A stretch of 64,000 bases of DNA from Neolewinella aquimaris (GCF_014197245.1 NZ_JACIFF010000001.1:682001-746000), one strand, 5' to 3'; positions 36,201 through 44,467 are shown, numbered from the stretch's first letter. Numbers and translations are program-made. The notes: generated by a model from the sequence alone, not told the origin.

Positions 36201-36950
36201 ATAGGTTATGCCGGCAGTACTATAAGTAACTCCGAAATTATGCATTCTCCTCTTGAGATTTGAACTCCAGGATATAGACTGGAGCCCGGCGCGCGAGGTA
36301 AAATTTGCGGATAGAAAGTGCACGGCTTTGTCTTGCTCAATTTGCCAGGGCCACTTGAGTCGAAAACCGGTTTTTCCGGAACTAGCAGTTTTTTCTGGTT
36401 TCTTGCCAAAATCGTCCGAGAGCAGCATCATAAGATTTATCGACGGAGAGTAATCTTGAGAAAAACTGAACCCGCTATAATTATTATAATTAAAATTTAA
36501 GGCCGCGTTCAAACCAAATGTCCCGAATATTTCCAAATCCGTCCCCAGGGATATGCCGGTCGTAACGTTTTCCTTTGAAGAATTCCGATGAATGACTTCC
36601 TCCCCGTTGAAATCATCGGGCAAACCACGCACTTGTCGAGAAATAGCTCCAGGATTCAGGGTCCAACCGAAGCCGACCCAGCTGGCCTCTTCTTCCTGAC
36701 CTCCATCGGAAGAATAACTTAGGTTGATCGGATATCCGCCGACTTCAAACAGGGGTATTGAATACTGAAAATTACCGGTAAATAAATCAACCATATCATC
36801 AGATCCTACTACGGAAGGCTGTCCGAATTCTGGTTGCGTAGGCCCCCCCGACAATCCATATATAGGAGTACTGATTAATGACTGGAAGAGAACTAACAAG
36901 GATAGGAGAAGGCTTGTCCAGGAGGACGGAGAGGATGAACGCGTTAGCAT
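30234..36950 (-). CDS. Giant secreted RHS-type companion protein
   Basis: The 2238-residue protein has an N-terminal hydrophobic signal (LLLSLLVLFQSLISTPIYG). It is followed by VDLFTGNFQYSIPLFEVGGY and EEASWVGFGWTLNPGAISRQ, the opening motif of Bacteroidota RHS/SpvB-like giant proteins. The middle carries many short YD-like strands. A cysteine cluster lies at about 1650-1690 (ECIDCSECPECLQCPDEPC). Near the C-terminus is a galactose-binding-like sandwich (about 2060-2190, HTGRYSFHTSDASLGL ... FYFDDVRVRP), then a single RHS-like repeat (YDNSTLRLMAQIDDRGYAVF). It precedes the toxin gene by 38 bp. I infer that it is a partner or scaffold of the RHS toxin; no toxin tip is seen. Confidence 0.75.
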   Translation of the reverse strand: MLTRSSSPSSWTSLLLSLLVLFQSLISTPIYGLSGGPTQPEFGQPSVVGSDDMVDLFTGNFQYSIPLFEVGGYPINLSYSSDGGQEEEASWVGFGWTLNPGAISRQVRGLPDDFNGEEVIHRNSSKENVTTGISLGTDLEIFGTFGLNAALNFNYNNYSGFSFSQDYSPSINLMMLLSDDFGKKPEKTASSGKTGFRLKWPWQIEQDKAVHFLSANFTSRAGLQSISWSSNLKRRMHNFGVTYSTAGITYTPTSNLPKRLSARTFTVKAGGVPVWPLSAHAVYRGHSMTQSLATNVLKERAYGYLYLDGAIDDPEAIMDYNVETGGLLNQDATRLPVPFGTPDVYAVTGPSMSGQIEVIRNRMSPFRPAKTRSGTVSVGSGGDIGVGSGIHLGANYSASKLSSELSGWDNIHNTFTESYESGIDVNNPESYLRYISDQTSYIDKTVYDRIGGPDPVHINVASSFPNIKLTTAYKTENRGVGRLFSIGSSNLAKPLYKESTATVVNYLTHAEANAISNNSANVLYQPFTSPGEYFSLVPILESWSDRGDKTGRMGHHISQINVLRPSGQRYEYGLPVYNHHKQEVTFNAAQIASTAGKQGEGNYGLVDYEGSETLLTLGNNSGNDHLFDEVVTPAHPVAHLLTSVLSPDYVDVTGNGISSDDLGNYVKLGYTTVVDPDPNVNQPAQLGYRTPAAENSAALSEGNLADPTDDKASFTYGTKEVYYVHHIDSKTHRAVFHTSPRVDAIPVDEDGRLENESKRLQKLDYISLFTLAELNRAESTGTPPIPIKEIHFEYADHGSQEQISTGLPNSLGEKGKLTLRAVHFTYADNDRGALNKYQFTYKVEAENAKGDLEKVAYRPFMLDRWGTRKMNSDVADLDPIRYPYAVQDASKADEHCDIGNLIKIDLPTGASIEVEYEPDDYAYVQNFRAGKMYTLAAITNEFDNIAPQLPQTRDQLYVPDGGLGDAKLYAYIKVGDIPTEQDPDNLSHGKIKDLLLSSVDQLYFSALVRLQKGISTYERITGYAGFDKDFSRVFKSGEDYYLVLKLTGLTKRNSDTGNERSINPITFASLDKMQYELPRLLYGDYEEADVGRHPESLIPRSKGLGKSMQNFYKWRLNRDIADAQFFKPEASYVRLSDPHYKKIGGGSRVNKVVLQDNWLANENEVAEPGMTYAKTYSYQTQHPISGQSISTGVAANEPMHGKEEMLYVNVGKTPHPRFLGANRFSYMENPAGLSFFPAANVGYSMVTVQTDLDEKYAQSIPGRTVHEFYTARDYPVKVHLTELDRAKVATPPSLLPFVSLYQSRLALSQGFTIETNDMHGKMKGVFEYGVAPEAISSTRYNYSTDPNAGDDYLNNSVSVVESGAGLPSGSNTVALTEDYLGLRANVWMEITHDRTTSYGGGIQANADISFPFLFALTPYPNINSSVSSLQTAAVTKYIHRTGILEEVLVMNNGSTLTTTNHRFDALTGAPVLTSTQNEFGQPVYQLASPAYWMKGHEGMGPAYRQQQFRVQAITILNGRLQGTDVDEDGVLVPGDELIAYEASPADLGQAQRLRVFAVKYYDHIRLIDDAGNLVDTPSGVLFNLRLVRSGFRNVLNALSEQTTALIKPDGTGGLYYAQNQLPGASSSVIATSSSVYSEDWGNLCTPIAPYTPTDNCAECIDCSECPECLQCPDEPCTSPPCAGDCDELMSRINNSPIYIEYCGGEKFAMQGENWLAQIEDIKDCGACQDLFDVYSSQGFISNLSAYGECEQIGDYLKVTPQTDDQRALIANCAFVEVINDPHDIFGGGYVRIGQINQGESTCQLYPPDNRMLCDEPESSGMAMSSYIATPTVRLTSGFQDTTSCFPWHPDAGINPYLDGRRGNWRVKATYIPDQTNRSFAAVEADPPITDERDNNYSQPLLHEAGTLEEYYPFWFSETETVVGEHHIAVNRVNRFDEHGHELETKDALNIFSGAQYGFLQNLPVSVAQNARHTDIGFDNFEDYLYERGSNNGDWLRHFAMLDREILTRNDYPTITDAAAHTGRYSFHTSDASLGLNQSFATLRCDSTEVYCPDEEGCGSCVNGFRPTPNETYLASIWVASTSSLAYGQQPRLSVTSGGAQYESTLTVNYIQDGGTVQLLGQAHPTGPVVEGWQQIQLEFTVPQDASDIVFSVDPPSSLSSGETFYFDDVRVRPYESEMTAYVYDNSTLRLMAQIDDRGYAVFYEYDDEGMLVRQKRETERGVMTITEQHTNLAPASPQ

Positions 36951-36996
36951 GAGAGAACTATAAATTGTGGCAAAATATTAAGCTAAGGCCGATTGA

Positions 36997-38109
36997 CTAC
37001 CCTTTAGGGAAATACTTAAATTGCAGATAATACGACTGCTTATGCGGCGTGGCAATTGCTAATCTATAAACTCTGCCGGGCAATAGCCCTAATTTGTCCG
37101 TCGGGATGTCAATGGTGTTTAAACCGGGTCCTAAATCACTGATTACCGGCAAATTAGACAATTTCCGAGCATTCACGGAAATCCCATTAATCGTATAGGA
37201 AAGCTTTTCAATCCCTTCATTGTTATCAAATCCAAAATGGATATTCTTACCGAACCGGTACACTCGGCTATCAATTGCAGTGGAAACCATAGGATATGAA
37301 GGCTTGTCTGCAGTCACTGACTTAGCACTATTTTGGGCGACGGTAAAACTCCAGGGTTGGGAAACCAGGATCTCATCCTGGCCTTGAAGCACTCTCACCA
37401 TCCAAGCATATGTGCTACCGGCCTCTAGTGGAGGCAACCCAACTGGATACTTAAGCATATTGCGTGTCAACCCCCTCCGGAAAAGCAGATTAACATTCGT
37501 TTCCAATGCTTGGGCGGTGGTTTGCCCTGGTTGCTGTTCACATAGCTGTATCGTATAGGTAATATTTCCGGTTCTCAAACCGTACTGTGACACATTTTCC
37601 CATACCAAATTTGGATATGCTTGCCGAATAGTTGACTGATCAGCGGGATGGACCAGAGCAAAATTGATGTCTAACTTTGCTTTCTTTTCTCCGCATAGCT
37701 TAGCGATTATTCCATTGGTTTGTAGGCTCTCAAAGGAATGACAAAGTACAAAGTCACCATTGTCCAATCGGCCCTGCCGACGAAGTTTATTTGCCAATTC
37801 TCCCGTTCCATACTGGATGGCGGTAGTCCAGGATACTGTATTGGCTGAAATTACTTGCCCTGGAGCTAGAGACAAGGGGAACGACTCTAAACGCACGATT
37901 TGGTTTAAATTGCCATCAAACAACTCAGCAATCAGCGTACCCCTGACCGTTTCTTTTTTGGTGCTATGTAAGTTTACCATCGTTAGCCGCTGAACATTTA
38001 GAGGACCGACCGTAGGTGACAAGTCTGTCAAAATCACCCCCCCCTGGGCGTTGCTGACAACTCCAAGCGCTAAAGAAAACATACATATTAGGAGAAAACG
38101 TATAATCAT
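36997..38109 (-). CDS. Exported protein with fibronectin-III-like segment, RHS operon component
   Basis: The protein has 370 residues from the ATG at 38109 (IIRFLLICMFSLALGVVSNAQ), a clear signal peptide. The start lies one base after the stop of the upstream gene; the longer frame to 38166 is out-of-frame reading of that gene. The segment at about 150-260 (VHPADQSTIRQAYPNLVWEN ... YTIQLCEQQPGQ ... LEAGSTYAWMVRVLQGQDEI) has the strand pattern of a fibronectin type III fold. No enzyme motif is seen. It is tightly coupled to the outer-membrane-like gene and lies 46 bp before the RHS companion, so a structural or adhesive role in surface display is a reasonable guess. Confidence 0.7.
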   Translation of the reverse strand: MIIRFLLICMFSLALGVVSNAQGGVILTDLSPTVGPLNVQRLTMVNLHSTKKETVRGTLIAELFDGNLNQIVRLESFPLSLAPGQVISANTVSWTTAIQYGTGELANKLRRQGRLDNGDFVLCHSFESLQTNGIIAKLCGEKKAKLDINFALVHPADQSTIRQAYPNLVWENVSQYGLRTGNITYTIQLCEQQPGQTTAQALETNVNLLFRRGLTRNMLKYPVGLPPLEAGSTYAWMVRVLQGQDEILVSQPWSFTVAQNSAKSVTADKPSYPMVSTAIDSRVYRFGKNIHFGFDNNEGIEKLSYTINGISVNARKLSNLPVISDLGPGLNTIDIPTDKLGLLPGRVYRLAIATPHKQSYYLQFKYFPKG

Positions 38110-38110
38110 A

Positions 38111-40282
38111 CTAGAATTTTGAGAACCAATTTTGTTGGCTGACAATGCTTGGTGCGCTATATTCACTCTGTGAGGTGTCTTGACCAGGTTGATACAGGAA
38201 ACTCAGGTGTGCTGATGCCCACTTGCCTATTGCCACAGTTATGTCTAGTTCACCACTCCACGAAGGAACATTACTATAGAAAAGGGTGCCATAGCGAATT
38301 CCCCCACCAACTCGACGGTTTTTCCCCAATGATGCATTCAGTGCATACGTGAAACGGTTGTCAAGTGGTCGTGTAGCATCGTATAGTATGGTCTGCTGCA
38401 CATCCGTTGAAAAAGATAGCGCCTCAGATACTGCAAGTGTTCCACTCAGTGTGCCTACGAGATTAGTAGAAGCAGAAGTTGAATCCGCCCACGTAATCCC
38501 CTGATTTAAATTAGTGATTCCGGCCTGTATATCCCAGGGATGATTATTGATATAACCAATTTGATTGTAAATTAATTGAAATATGCTACTTTCCGTTAGA
38601 CCTTCCTGGCCAGTCACTTCGTAGCGGTACAAATTAGGCGAGGCCATAGCCAACAGATGCCCATTCTGGGCCACGCTTAGTCGAATCTGCCCTTGAGCGC
38701 GCAGTCGAAACTGATTTAAGGTTGCGGGAGTGGTTCCGTATCCTCCAGCCAAACTGAAGCTGCCATCAAGTGAGCCACGCGGTGAGGTAATTTTTAGGTT
38801 CGCTTCTAGGCCTTGATAGTCGTTGTAAAGGTAGGGATTGGCCAAGCTTTGGTATGCGAATCCGGTACGAAATCCACTTATTTCCGCCCTAATGAATTCG
38901 GTCTCATAACTCAAACCCGCGCTAGCCGATATTTCCGCCGCCAAGTCCTCACCCTCAACAACATCCGGTAGTAAGGAAGTATTTCCATCACGAGATTGGG
39001 AATGACTGATTTCCGAAACCAATCCGAATTTTTCCCCAAATGGTGTGCTTCCGTAAAAAGTTAGAACGCGGTTTTTTTTCGGTATAGATAATCGCCGACT
39101 CGAATCCTTTGGATCTTGTCGCCTCGTTTCCCTAGCGGAAAGTATCGACAATTTGTAATTCCCAAGATTGTTAAAGTGATAACCTACAGCTATGCGCCCT
39201 ACCATAAAATCACGAAGGAAATCGTGGTATGCTATACCATCACGTGGCACGAACCGTCGACTGGCCACCCGCTTACCAATTTGTATATCTGCGGTGATTC
39301 CACCTTTGTCATACGCGTAGCTCAAACCTCGAATGGGAAGACCGATCGAAGTACTGCCGTCGTAAGGGAGCCGCGTATTGCCAACAGAAAAATCTTTTGT
39401 TGCCAGAAGAAAGCGCCGCCAGCCGGTCAGTTCCCCTCTTTCTGACAGTTTTCGGCGCGTCGCCTCTACTGGGTCTTCGTTGGGGATAAACCTGCGAAGT
39501 GAGTCCAATAAATGCTTGCCATGCATACGTTGAGCAGCTGGCAAAGACGAAACTTCCTCCCAAATACCGTCGTAAAACCTAGACAGCGAATCCAAGAGTC
39601 GTTTCTTGCGGACCAACTCCAACGAGGCCGGGTCGAACTCATCCTCAACGTACCCCTTGAGCGAATCAGCTACATGAGTTGCCTCAACATAAATACTTCG
39701 ATAGGATTCGCTATTTACAAAATCGAGGTACGAGCGAAGACACTCGTATTTGTAGGCACTTAGAACTGAGGGGTCCAAGTTCGTGGATCTTTTGAGGAAG
39801 TCCGCACCATTCTGCGCGGCAGCAAAATCGGGCTTGATCTGTTCAATTAAGTCTCGTCGATCGAATGCAAACGTGACACCGGAACGATCAAGATCAGGCG
39901 AGCCGTCCTCAAGAGAAACCGTACCTCCAAGGGTAAATTCTACTCCAAAGATTGTTTGCCGCCGATTTATGGATGCTACCATATGATGCCTTATACTAGC
40001 CGATGAATCAGTGGACTCAAATGACTGGTAATAATTATCAATCGAAACTTCCGTATTAGCTGAGTGAACCTGCAAGCTGTCGAGTGAGTGTAGAGACAAT
40101 GCTGACAATTCGGGTTGCGGGAGCAAAAAACTTACGGATTGCTGTGCCCAGCGCATTGAATCAAGAGGGATAGATTGGCTGTGGGCGAATTGTACCTTGA
40201 CAAAGCTTACTACTACCACAAGTACCACCAACCGTAGCTGGTAGCGTCTGATATTTCTATGCAAGTGTGAAATCTGAGGCAA
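38111..40282 (-). CDS. Probable outer membrane beta-barrel protein, first gene of RHS operon
   Basis: The 723-residue protein has an N-terminal signal (LRLVVLVVVVSFVKVQFAHS). The first 300 residues are soluble with helical, charged stretches (VRKKRLLDSLSRFYDGIWEE). From about residue 320 there are alternating hydrophobic strands separated by loops (ADIQIGKRVASRRFVPRDGI, RIAVGYHFNNLGNYKLSILS, GSFSLAGGYGTTPATLNQFR, FTYALNASLGKNRRVGGGIR), and it ends in an aromatic residue, all consistent with an outer membrane barrel. It is the promoter-proximal gene of the five-gene RHS cluster and might serve for export or anchoring. I do not recognise a named family. Confidence 0.65.
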   Translation of the reverse strand: MPQISHLHRNIRRYQLRLVVLVVVVSFVKVQFAHSQSIPLDSMRWAQQSVSFLLPQPELSALSLHSLDSLQVHSANTEVSIDNYYQSFESTDSSASIRHHMVASINRRQTIFGVEFTLGGTVSLEDGSPDLDRSGVTFAFDRRDLIEQIKPDFAAAQNGADFLKRSTNLDPSVLSAYKYECLRSYLDFVNSESYRSIYVEATHVADSLKGYVEDEFDPASLELVRKKRLLDSLSRFYDGIWEEVSSLPAAQRMHGKHLLDSLRRFIPNEDPVEATRRKLSERGELTGWRRFLLATKDFSVGNTRLPYDGSTSIGLPIRGLSYAYDKGGITADIQIGKRVASRRFVPRDGIAYHDFLRDFMVGRIAVGYHFNNLGNYKLSILSARETRRQDPKDSSRRLSIPKKNRVLTFYGSTPFGEKFGLVSEISHSQSRDGNTSLLPDVVEGEDLAAEISASAGLSYETEFIRAEISGFRTGFAYQSLANPYLYNDYQGLEANLKITSPRGSLDGSFSLAGGYGTTPATLNQFRLRAQGQIRLSVAQNGHLLAMASPNLYRYEVTGQEGLTESSIFQLIYNQIGYINNHPWDIQAGITNLNQGITWADSTSASTNLVGTLSGTLAVSEALSFSTDVQQTILYDATRPLDNRFTYALNASLGKNRRVGGGIRYGTLFYSNVPSWSGELDITVAIGKWASAHLSFLYQPGQDTSQSEYSAPSIVSQQNWFSKF

Positions 40283-40620
40283 AACACAAGTGAGTATAGA
40301 ACATCATTTCGTCGTTGACAATAGTAAACTTAGATGATGCGACGACAAGGTATAGAAAAAATCTTAATTTTAAATTTAACCGAGCAAATATTTTTGAGCT
40401 AGTATGACAACCAGCTTCTTCAAAATCCAAAGCTAGTCGAATATTTTTGAGGAAGAACCCAATTTTGTTGGTGATTGTATTTCACTGTTAAACTTTTTGT
40501 TCTAAGGGAGTCGTTCAAGAATACTACATAACCTTTCAGTCGTTGACTGTTAGGTGAGGAGATAAGGATTATGACCTGTCGCGCTAACGCTGGAAATGGG
40601 TGGACTTGAATATGTATTGA
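40283..40620. promoter_or_regulatory. Upstream region of the RHS operon
   Basis: This AT-rich gap of about 340 bp lies between the operon start and the IS element. On the minus strand TAAGTTTA (40325-40332) is a one-mismatch match to the Bacteroidota -7 box TANNTTTG, but no good -33 box at the right distance was seen. No gene was found. Confidence 0.3.
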
Positions 40621-41774
40621 AGGTGCTCAAATAAATAGACAGTGACTTCGGCCTGGAAGGTTTGGTATATTTCAAATCTTCAACCCGACATCATGTCCAA
40701 ACTACGAAAATGATTCACTTGGGAGGAGCGCCTGGAACTGGTAAAACAAAGCTTCAAACCGGATGCGGTGATCACTCATGTTGCCGATAAGTTCGGTATC
40801 GCGGCCACTACCTTAACCCGCTGGCGACAAGAGTTCGGCTTGGAAAACCAGGTAGAGCCATCCGGTCAGGGGATTAAGACCATGACCGACGAGGAGCGTC
40901 AGATTGCCCGGCTGAAAATGCAGTTACGCGAAGCCGAACTGGAACGCGACAACCGACGGTACAAGCAGATGGAGAACGTCGAACGGCGGGATGACCGCCT
41001 AGATGGACTGTTCCATCGCTCGTTTGAAACCAGCCGGGGAACTTACGGTAGTCCCCTGATCTGGCATGACTTGGCCAGGCAGGGCATCCGCGTCTTCCGG
41101 GCTACCGTAGGCCGACGCATACGGCGTAAAGGCCTTAGCCCCAAACGTAAGAAACGCTAGATTACTACAACGGACTCTGCGCACGATTCGCCCGTAGCTG
41201 GTAATCCTTAGATCGCAACTTCACCGCGGACCGGCCGGCCACTAGATGGGTCAGCGACATCACCTACTTCGAGATCGATCACCAATGGTACTAATTTAAT
41301 ATTGTATTGGACCTGGCGGATCGAGCGATCGTTAGCTGGGTGATCAGTGACGAGATGACCGCTGAGACCACGTCGGTGGCCGCCCTTAAACAGGCGGTAG
41401 CCAAGCATAAGCCGCAGGACGATTTGATCTTCCACTCCGACCGCGGCTCCCAGTATTCTTGTGGCAGCTTCCGGGAAGAACTAGCCTGCGCCGGGGCGAC
41501 CCAGAGCATGTCTCGTAAAGGAAACTGCTGGGACAACGCCGTAGCGCAGTCCTTTTTCAAAAACGATCAAGACCGAATGCATCGACTTCCAGGAGTTTGC
41601 TAGCCGCCAACAAGCCTGGTGCGTCATCTTCGACTACATCGAAGGGTGGTACAACACAAACCGAATACACACGTCCCTTCAGGGGTTAACGGTACGACAA
41701 GCCTAGGAAAAGAAAACACAACAGACTAACTGACAAGCTTTCAGCGAAGTTGCTGTCCACTATTATGAGCACCT
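40621..41774 (+). mobile_element. Degenerate IS3-family insertion sequence
   Basis: The outer ends carry imperfect inverted repeats. The left end begins AGGTGCTCA with GACAG and ACTTCG following, and the right end, read in reverse, also begins AGGTGCTCA with GACAG and ACTTCG at matching distances. The 1154-bp length and the OrfA-then-DDE OrfB layout fit the IS3 family. The transposase inside is broken, so the element cannot move by itself. No target duplication was identified. Confidence 0.75.
40693..41706 (+). pseudogene. IS3-type transposase (OrfA/OrfB), multiply broken
   Basis: OrfA starts at 40693 but has a TGA at codon 7, then continues FTWEERLELVKQSFKPDAVI and TLTRWRQEFG, the IS3 helix-turn-helix region. 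OrfA runs directly into OrfB sequence (HRSFETSRGTYGSPLIWHDL) because the segment between them is lost. It stops at 41158. DDE-domain pieces follow in shifted frames: WVSDITYFEID, DLIFHSDRGSQYSCGSFREE, GNCWDNAVAQSFF, then TECIDFQEFA ... YIEGWYNTNRIHTSLQGLT ending at 41706. At least one stop, one deletion and two frameshifts disable it. Confidence 0.85.
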
Positions 41775-41776
41775 CC

Positions 41777-41983
41777 AGTTTTGAGTGTCCGGTACGTGAT
41801 CCTGCCCAGCGGGGTTTTGTAGTCGAAGCTCAGCTTTGGGTGGTCGAAAGGACCTTCGGCTGGTCCAATCGGTACCGCAGAATCATCAAGGATTACGAGC
41901 GAACGGAAGAAAATTCCACCGGATTCGTTCTCCTAGCCAACATGCAGCTGGTTCTACTGTCGATCGCTAATTTGAGTCCCTAA
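41777..41983 (+). pseudogene. C-terminal fragment of an IS5-family transposase
   Basis: The sequence VEAQLWVVERTFGWSNRYRR followed by IIKDYERTEENSTGFVLLAN is the C-terminal end of IS5-type (IS1031-like) transposases. It contains the catalytic glutamate in VVERTFGW. The frame has no start of its own and begins right at the IS3 element's right end, so the rest of the gene was lost, perhaps through the IS3 insertion. Confidence 0.8.
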
Positions 41984-42011
41984 AAATTTTCAGACATGCG
42001 CTTAAGTGGCT

Positions 42012-43070
42012 TTAGTCGTTCTTAATAAAGTACCCTTCATTCGACACGGCCGCATCACTCACGGTAATATTTGCCTCCTTAAACCAGACCTCGGCGTAGT
42101 TACCGCTTTCGTACTGCTTTTGCAGATCACCGCCGAAGGTTTCCGCGCCGGAACACCAGTTCCTGTTTACTTCGGGAGATTTGCCGTTGGTCTGGTTATA
42201 GCAACCCAATTTGAAAAAGAGGTATTCATCAGCGTAGGCCTCCTCGCGCTCCAGGCCGTCCTGACCGATGGGCACGAACAGCTGCTGGGTTTGCTCGGGG
42301 ATGTCGGCCGCAGAGGTGTACTCCGAGTCCACCAGCGATTTGGTGAACTCCTTGGTCTCGTGTCCTTCACTCATGAACTTCACCCGCATCAGGCCGTCCT
42401 TTACCTCGATCTCGTAACCGAACGTTTCCCCCAGGGCAATGCCATCGGCCGGCTCCTCCGGGTAAGTATTTTCCTCACTGCCGACCACGGAGAAGTCGTG
42501 GCCCCACACGGCGGTCGAGTAATCCCACCTGCCCGCATTATCGGGGCCCGCCGTATTGATCTCGTAGTGCCAGAACACGGAACCTTTGGTATGACCGGGA
42601 AACTTCTTGTAAAATATCTTCAGCGGCTCGTTCTCGTGGCCATCCGCACTGTGAATCTGCCCGACAACGACGGAGTACGATGCCGCAACCCGCGCATCGC
42701 CCGTTGCCGATACATTCATGACTTTGAGCTGGGCGGACAGTTTTGCGGGGGTATCCGGAGACCATTTTTTCGTCTGCGCCAGTTCCGTGCGCGTGTTGTT
42801 GGACGTGCCGTGGGTGTCTCCGGCATTCGGCGATTTAAAGACGACCCAGTCACTTTCGGCCACGTAAAAGAAGTCCGGATGCTCGAAATCATTTGGATGA
42901 CCTACGTTGGAACCATCTCCCAGGATCAGATTCCAGCGATCGGAAAATGAAAGGACGTCGCTGGCATAGACCTCAGCTGCTGCTTCCGATTCCTTCGGTT
43001 GGTTATTTCCGTCCGCGCAGCCGGCTATTAGGAGCAGCGCGCAGCAGATCGAGGGGAATGTTACGTTCAT
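42012..43070 (-). CDS. PL7-family alginate lyase, lipoprotein
   Basis: The 352-residue protein has a lipoprotein signal (ICCALLLIAGC). All three conserved motifs of polysaccharide lyase family 7 are visible in order: NTRTELAQ (R-T-E-L), VVVGQIHSADG (Q-I-H) and YLFFKLGCYNQTNG (variant of Y-F-K-x-G-x-Y-x-Q). PL7 enzymes cleave alginate by beta-elimination, giving unsaturated oligouronates. It is probably a surface or periplasmic enzyme. It follows the SDR gene by 34 bp on the same strand, which suggests an alginate-degradation pair. The sequence is intact and of usual length for the single-domain family plus linker. Confidence 0.92.
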   Translation of the reverse strand: MNVTFPSICCALLLIAGCADGNNQPKESEAAAEVYASDVLSFSDRWNLILGDGSNVGHPNDFEHPDFFYVAESDWVVFKSPNAGDTHGTSNNTRTELAQTKKWSPDTPAKLSAQLKVMNVSATGDARVAASYSVVVGQIHSADGHENEPLKIFYKKFPGHTKGSVFWHYEINTAGPDNAGRWDYSTAVWGHDFSVVGSEENTYPEEPADGIALGETFGYEIEVKDGLMRVKFMSEGHETKEFTKSLVDSEYTSAADIPEQTQQLFVPIGQDGLEREEAYADEYLFFKLGCYNQTNGKSPEVNRNWCSGAETFGGDLQKQYESGNYAEVWFKEANITVSDAAVSNEGYFIKND

Positions 43071-43104
43071 GGTGTCTTTTTTATGCGAATCTCAGCGGGC
43101 TGGG

Positions 43105-43869
43105 CTACGTATTGTAGGCCCCGCCATTAATATCCAGCGTAGCTCCGGTGATGAAGCCATCGTATTCGGAAGCCAGGTAGGCAACAGCCCGGGCGACATC
43201 ATCGGCGTTCCCCGCCCGGTTGATGGGAATACCTTCAACGGTTTTCGCGGCCGACTCAGCGGTGGTGTGGGTGTTGTGAAATGCCGTACCGAGGATCAGA
43301 CCGGGGGCCACTGCGTTGACCCTCACGCCGTGCGGTCCCAGCTCCGAAGCAAGGGCGCGTGTGAAGGTCAGAATGGCTCCTTTGCTCGTCGAGTAAGCCA
43401 GCGATCCGGCGTGGCCTCCCTTTCTTCCGGCTAACGAGGCCAGATTCACGATACTGCTGTGCTCATTCTTAATGAGGTGGGGCATGGCCGCTTTGGTGAC
43501 GTACATCATGGAAGTAAGGTTGATGTCCATCACCTTGGTCCAGAACGTACCGTCCATCTCTTCGAGCTTCCTGCGGGCAACCAGGGAACCCGCATTGTTG
43601 ACCAGGATGTCCAGCCCCCCCAGGACTTCGACCGTTTTCTCGACTACGGCCCGCGCATCGGCTTCCATGGTCAGGTCGCCCCGCGCAGCTACTGCTTTTT
43701 GCCCTTTGCCTACGGCGTAGTCTACCAGTTTTTCCGCGGTCTCCGCACTGGAAAAGTAATGGATCGCGACGTTCGCTCCGCTATCGATGAATAATTTGGT
43801 AATCGCCTCGCCGATCCCCTGGGCGCCGGCGGTGATGAGTACGTTCTTGTTGCGCAGTTTATCCGCCAT
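43105..43869 (-). CDS. Short-chain dehydrogenase/reductase, candidate uronate (DEH) reductase
   Basis: The protein has 254 residues from the ATG at 43869 (ADKLRNKNVLITAGAQGIGE); a longer frame to 43896 lacks family sequence. SDR motifs are the cofactor loop TAGAQGIG (a permuted form of the usual TGxxxGIG), NNAG, the catalytic serine in NLASLAGRKGG and the YSTSK catalytic pair (YxxxK), followed by VNAVAPGLI and the C-terminal FITGATLDINGG. Upstream of the PL7 lyase in the same direction, it could reduce 4-deoxy-L-erythro-5-hexoseulose uronate, the product of alginate breakdown. That substrate is inferred from context; FabG-like or sugar dehydrogenase activity is the alternative. Confidence 0.85.
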   Translation of the reverse strand: MADKLRNKNVLITAGAQGIGEAITKLFIDSGANVAIHYFSSAETAEKLVDYAVGKGQKAVAARGDLTMEADARAVVEKTVEVLGGLDILVNNAGSLVARRKLEEMDGTFWTKVMDINLTSMMYVTKAAMPHLIKNEHSSIVNLASLAGRKGGHAGSLAYSTSKGAILTFTRALASELGPHGVRVNAVAPGLILGTAFHNTHTTAESAAKTVEGIPINRAGNADDVARAVAYLASEYDGFITGATLDINGGAYNT

Positions 43870-44467
43870 GTTCGTTGATTGCTGGTTTCTCGGCACGGAA
43901 TTGTTTAGAGGCTGGTCGTGAGCGTTTCTACCCTTATCCCGTGTAGTTTATTTTGGTTAAAGGTATATACATTCTCATTGTAGTTCTTAAGTGCGGCCGC
44001 CTGGGTGACTTTGAGTTCAGTCGGTGACTTCGTTCTTGTTCACTATTAAGGGTGAATTATAGCGATAACTCGCGGGTCAGGTAGTCCGTTACGGCCCACC
44101 AGCAGGGCCGAAACACAATTCTTTTGGGCTCTGGCTTCGCCCAATGAGGCCCGCTGTGTGGGAGTTAGTCAGGAAGGGCTGATCGTGGGATCCGTCGTTC
44201 GCGTCGCTCCCGGGTTTGGATACGTAGTAGTCCCGGGCCGAAAGCGTCAGGGAGCAGAGCAACTAAAGAAATGAGGCAAGGTGTCTTTGCATGGGTCGAT
44301 TGATTAAACAGTTGACCCAATACTAGCGCGGGCGGGAAGCGTCTGACGGATAGTTGATCATATGTGGTAGCCCCGGAACCGTCAGAAGAAATGATTACCG
44401 TGCGGGCGGCGGACCTTGCCCCCGCGGCCATTCACGCCGCGGTATCCCGCGAAAACCATCCGTACTT
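43870..44467. other. Intergenic region between SDR and PhoD-like genes
   Basis: About 600 bp separate two divergent genes. It should contain both promoters: an AT-rich block at 43940-43985 fits the SDR/PL7 promoter. The open frames 44165-44431 (minus) and the in-frame extension 44354-44467 have no family-like sequence. No tRNA or repeat was recognised. Confidence 0.45.
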
